Shown here in pieces: positions 7,595 through 9,610 of a stretch of 9,610 nt of DNA. The position numbers and the translations under genes were made by a program. The stretch comes from Pseudothermotoga sp. Lineage in GTDB: Bacteria > Thermotogota > Thermotogae > Thermotogales > DSM-5069. The stretch covers positions 1 to 9,610 of the forward strand of contig JAPYWY010000043.1 of NCBI GenBank assembly GCA_028276125.1, read 5' to 3'. Under the pieces are notes generated by a model. The model did not search any database and was not told where the DNA came from. It saw nothing but the letters and a program-made list of their open reading frames with translations. Position 1 is the stretch's first letter, and every line of letters starts with the position of its first letter.

Positions 7595-7633
7595 CCCTGT
7601 CTTGAGGCTTTCACCCTTCTCCATTCTGAGGGC

Positions 7634-7662
7634 TTGAAATCTTCGGTTAACTTGACTATAAT
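7634..7662 (+). promoter_or_regulatory. Sigma-70 type promoter for antitoxin and ABC ATPase
   Basis: The -35 TTGAAA (7634-7639) and the consensus -10 TATAAT (7657-7662) are separated by exactly 17 nt. The expected start near 7669 leaves a leader of only about 14 nt, occupied by the GGGAGG ribosome site at 7671-7676. This is the strongest promoter match in the window. Confidence 0.75.
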
Positions 7663-7672
7663 TCTGGTCAGG
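7651..7672. promoter_or_regulatory. Inverted repeat flanking the -10, possible operator
   Basis: CTTGAC (7651-7656) and GTCAGG (7667-7672) form an imperfect inverted repeat (5 of 6 pairs, core TTGAC/GTCAG minus the mismatch) with a 10-nt spacer that holds the -10 hexamer. Phd/YefM antitoxins repress their own promoters through palindromes in this position, so autoregulation by the next gene is possible. The repeat is short and could be chance. Confidence 0.25.
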
Positions 7673-7682
7673 GAGGAATGAG

Positions 7683-7946
7683 GTGAGGAACCAGGTGGAA
7701 TTCTTCAGCCTTGCGGATGCGAAGGCGAGGTTGTCCGAGGTGTTGAAGAAGGTTCAACAGAGAGACGTCGTCATAACGAAAAATGGGGTACCAGCTGCGG
7801 TTCTGATCGACTACGAACGCTATCGAAAGATCATGAGTTTTCTCGATCAAGTGTACGATCTCTACTTGCTCGAAGTGGGTGATCCCTCAGCCCATGGGAT
7901 GATAAGTCAGAGAGAACTCTTTCAGGAAGACATCGAGGAGGTGTGA
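7683..7946 (+). CDS. Phd/YefM-family antitoxin without adjacent toxin
   Basis: The product is 87 aa. The N-terminal half has the Phd/YefM DNA-binding fold signature: FFSLADAKARLSEVLKKV (7-24), then DVVITKNGVPAAVLIDYERY (28-47). The C-terminal part (about 50-87) is acidic, with SQRELFQEDIEEV at the end, as expected of the flexible toxin-binding tail. Antitoxins of this family bind Doc, YoeB/RelE or VapC-like toxins and repress their own operon. No such toxin gene precedes or follows. The next gene, 4 nt on, is a transporter ATPase. The start is GTG at 7683, with GGGAGG 6 nt upstream. The nearby ATG at 7678 reads ATG AGG TGA and is closed. It may be a solitary regulator, a remnant, or act on a toxin elsewhere. 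Confidence 0.85.
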   Translation: MRNQVEFFSLADAKARLSEVLKKVQQRDVVITKNGVPAAVLIDYERYRKIMSFLDQVYDLYLLEVGDPSAHGMISQRELFQEDIEEV

Positions 7947-7950
7947 GTCA

Positions 7951-9054
7951 ATGGCTAAAGTGGAACTCGAGAACGTGACGAAGATCTTTGACAACAAAGT
8001 CGTTGCGGTGAAGGACGTGACGTTGACCGTCGAGGACAAAGAGTTCGTGGTGCTCCTTGGACCTTCTGGTTGTGGAAAGACCACGACACTCAGGATGATC
8101 GCAGGTCTCGAGGAAGTCACAAAGGGAACGATAAAGATCGATGGGAAAGTCGTCAACGACGTTGAACCCAAGGACAGGGACATCGCGATGGTTTTCCAGA
8201 ACTATGCTCTCTATCCGCACATGAGCGTTTACGAGAACATGGCCTTCGGTCTGAAGCTGAGAAAGTTCCCGAAAGACGAGATCGACAGGAGAGTCAAAGA
8301 AGCAGCAAGGATTTTGGGCATAGAAGAATTGCTGGACAGAAAACCCAGGCAGCTTTCAGGTGGTCAGAGACAGCGCGTCGCAGTCGGTAGGGCCATCGTG
8401 AGGAATCCGAAGGTGTTCCTCTTCGACGAGCCTCTTTCGAACTTGGACGCAAAACTCAGGGTGCAGATGAGGAGCGAGCTCAAAAAGTTGCACCACAGAC
8501 TCGGCGCGACGATCATCTACGTCACCCATGACCAGGTCGAAGCCATGACTATGGCGGACAAGATCGTGATCATGAAGGACGGGACGGTCCAGCAGATAGG
8601 CACACCTTACGAGGTCTACAACAAGCCAGCGAACATGTTCGTCGCTGGATTCATCGGAAGTCCAGCCATGAACTTCTTGAACGCCGTCGTTGTCGCAGAA
8701 AAAGGTGGCATGTGGATAAAGACGAGTGGCTTCAAAGTGAAGGTCGTGAAAGAACACGAGCCCATTCTTGAGCCTTGGATCGACAAAGAGGTCGTCTTTG
8801 GCATAAGACCTGAAAACATCTTCGACAAGCTTTTCGCCTTGGCACCGCAACCTGAGAACACCATCACGGGCTTGGTGGACGTGGTTGAACCACTCGGCAG
8901 CGAAACTCTGTTGCACGTCACGTGCGGGGAAGACTCACTCGTTGCGAGGGTTGATCCAAGAACGAAGGCCAAGGAGGGCGAAAAGATAGATTTGGTCTTC
9001 GACATGAACACGATACACGTGTTCGACAAAGAGACGCAGAAGGCCATTCTGTGA
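7951..9054 (+). CDS. MalK/UgpC-family sugar ABC transporter ATP-binding subunit
   Basis: The product is 367 aa, the full length of CUT1 ATPases. The nucleotide-binding domain (about 1-235) has Walker A GPSGCGKTT (37-45), Q-loop Q83, signature LSGGQ (135-139), Walker B VFLFDE (155-160), D-loop SNLDA (163-167) and H-loop H193. After it comes the MalK-type regulatory OB/TOBE region, with FIGSPAMNFL (234-243) and VFGIRPENI near 288. It would energise uptake of an oligosaccharide or polyol-phosphate through partner permeases at the inner membrane. No permease or binding-protein gene is present in the window, so it may be a shared ATPase serving several importers, as MsiK does in other bacteria. 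The ATG at 7951 has GGAGGTG 7 nt upstream, overlapping the antitoxin's end. The two genes are thus co-transcribed and probably coupled. The substrate cannot be told from sequence. Confidence 0.95.
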   Translation: MAKVELENVTKIFDNKVVAVKDVTLTVEDKEFVVLLGPSGCGKTTTLRMIAGLEEVTKGTIKIDGKVVNDVEPKDRDIAMVFQNYALYPHMSVYENMAFGLKLRKFPKDEIDRRVKEAARILGIEELLDRKPRQLSGGQRQRVAVGRAIVRNPKVFLFDEPLSNLDAKLRVQMRSELKKLHHRLGATIIYVTHDQVEAMTMADKIVIMKDGTVQQIGTPYEVYNKPANMFVAGFIGSPAMNFLNAVVVAEKGGMWIKTSGFKVKVVKEHEPILEPWIDKEVVFGIRPENIFDKLFALAPQPENTITGLVDVVEPLGSETLLHVTCGEDSLVARVDPRTKAKEGEKIDLVFDMNTIHVFDKETQKAIL

Positions 9055-9085
9055 GCTGAGATAGAACCATCCTTTCGTTGGACTC

Positions 9086-9111
9086 GGGGGCCGTTGGCCC
9101 CCAAAGTTTTT
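9086..9111 (+). terminator. Rho-independent terminator after the ABC ATPase gene
   Basis: A perfect 7-bp stem GGGGGCC / GGCCCCC (9086-9092, 9096-9102) with a GTT loop is followed by AAAG and five T (9107-9111). It lies 32 nt beyond the ATPase stop and before the next plus-strand gene. The T-run is set back by four bases, so termination may be partial. Confidence 0.8.
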
Positions 9112-9122
9112 GGTAATATAGA
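9094..9122 (+). promoter_or_regulatory. Weak candidate promoter for the prenyltransferase gene
   Basis: TTGGCC (9094-9099) and TATAGA (9117-9122) are 17 nt apart, each matching 4 of 6 consensus bases. The -35 would sit inside the terminator hairpin. An overlapping TAATAT at 9114-9119 is an alternative -10. Read-through from upstream is equally possible. Confidence 0.25.
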
Positions 9123-9160
9123 ATCAACCATACTGCTGGGGGGTCAATGCACTGGACATC

Positions 9161-9610
9161 TTGAGGTTGCTGAGGATAAAACAGTGGGTGAAGAACCTTT
9201 TTGTGATCGCGCCTCTGATCTTTTCGAAAAGATTCTTCGACTGTTCTGCGCTTCTAATGTCCTTCTTTGCTGTCGCAGCTTTCTGTGTCGCTTCGAGTGC
9301 CGTGTATGTTTTGAACGACATAAGAGATGCGCCATTGGATAGGTTGCATCCGAAGAAGAGGAACAGGCCCATCGCGAGTAACCGTGTCGGTGTTCGGTCA
9401 GCCTACGTTATCTTTTCCATTTTGTTGTGCGTTTCAATACTCATGGCGACCCAGCTTGGTCCGCAGTTTCTGACGTGTGTCGTCGTTTATCTTACTCTGA
9501 ACGTGTTTTATACCTTGAAAGGGAAGAACGTGGTTCTGATAGATGTCTTCTGCATTGCCGCAGGCTTCGCTTTGAGAGTCATGGGTGGAAGCTATGCGAT
9601 CAAGGTCGTA
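9161..9610 (+). CDS. UbiA-family prenyltransferase, decaprenyl-phosphate phosphoribosyltransferase type (partial)
   Basis: The frame is open from the TTG at 9161 to the window end, 150 residues seen, and the C-terminus is missing. The N-terminus has LLRIKQWVKNLFV, then the first Asp-rich motif NDIRDAPLDRLHPKKRNRPI (52-71), which binds prenyl diphosphate or prenyl phosphate through Mg2+. LIDVFCIAAGFALRV (126-140) is another block typical of this subgroup. About four hydrophobic membrane segments are visible (near 32-52, 79-97, 103-119, 125-144). Relatives transfer phosphoribose to a polyprenyl phosphate for envelope glycolipids. Whether that product is made here is unknown. Start: the upstream in-frame stop is TAG at 9119, with no ATG, GTG or TTG before 9161. 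A CTG at 9152, 8 nt after GGGGGG (9138-9143), would add three residues and fits ribosome spacing better. The ATG at 9147 is out of frame. Confidence 0.85.
   Translation, partial: MRLLRIKQWVKNLFVIAPLIFSKRFFDCSALLMSFFAVAAFCVASSAVYVLNDIRDAPLDRLHPKKRNRPIASNRVGVRSAYVIFSILLCVSILMATQLGPQFLTCVVVYLTLNVFYTLKGKNVVLIDVFCIAAGFALRVMGGSYAIKVV

Noticed and set aside
8356..9131. Minus-strand ORFs of 186 and 171 codons opposite the ABC ATPase
   Set aside because: They mirror conserved ABC motifs in antisense and show no independent coding signal.

Overview
The window looks like a chromosomal segment from a thermophilic member of the Thermotogales. I base this on recognising gene order and protein sequence, not on a search. 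The kinase / HDOD / rbfA / truB / ribF run resembles the Thermotoga maritima HK853 (TM0853) to RibF (TM0857) neighbourhood, and the kinase dimerisation helix is very close to that of HK853. Base composition is near 50% G+C by eye, which could fit Pseudothermotoga or a relative. That genus-level guess is weak.

Layout. Positions 1-25 (+) are the 3' end of a tRNA, probably Gly. From about 7590 down to 28 the minus strand carries one compact operon. In transcription order it holds a soluble GAF-PAS sensor histidine kinase, an HDOD/HD-domain protein, rbfA (ribosome maturation), truB (tRNA pseudouridine-55 synthase), a RibF-type FAD synthetase with a shrunken C-terminal domain, a HerA-type DNA translocase gene split into two reading frames, and an Amidohydrolase_3-family metal-dependent hydrolase. 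Neighbouring genes overlap by 4 nt or are separated by 1-2 nt, so translation is probably coupled throughout. The one exception is the break inside herA. The operon ends 2 nt from the convergent tRNA, with no hairpin terminator in between.

A short divergent region (about 7553-7682) holds a clear plus-strand promoter (TTGAAA, 17 nt, TATAAT) and a minus-strand -10 that lies inside the longest possible kinase ORF. The plus-strand promoter drives a Phd/YefM-type antitoxin with no toxin beside it. Four nt later comes a MalK/UgpC-type sugar ABC transporter ATPase. A GC-rich hairpin with a T-run at 9086-9111 ends that unit. The window closes inside a UbiA-family membrane prenyltransferase of the decaprenyl-phosphate phosphoribosyltransferase type, whose start codon is not obvious.

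Main points for a second look are the broken herA gene, the FAD synthetase lacking riboflavin-kinase motifs, the toxin-less antitoxin co-transcribed with a transporter ATPase, and the HDOD protein that keeps a full set of HD-type metal ligands. I saw no CRISPR array, insertion sequence or rRNA, and no gene-free stretch longer than about 130 bases.
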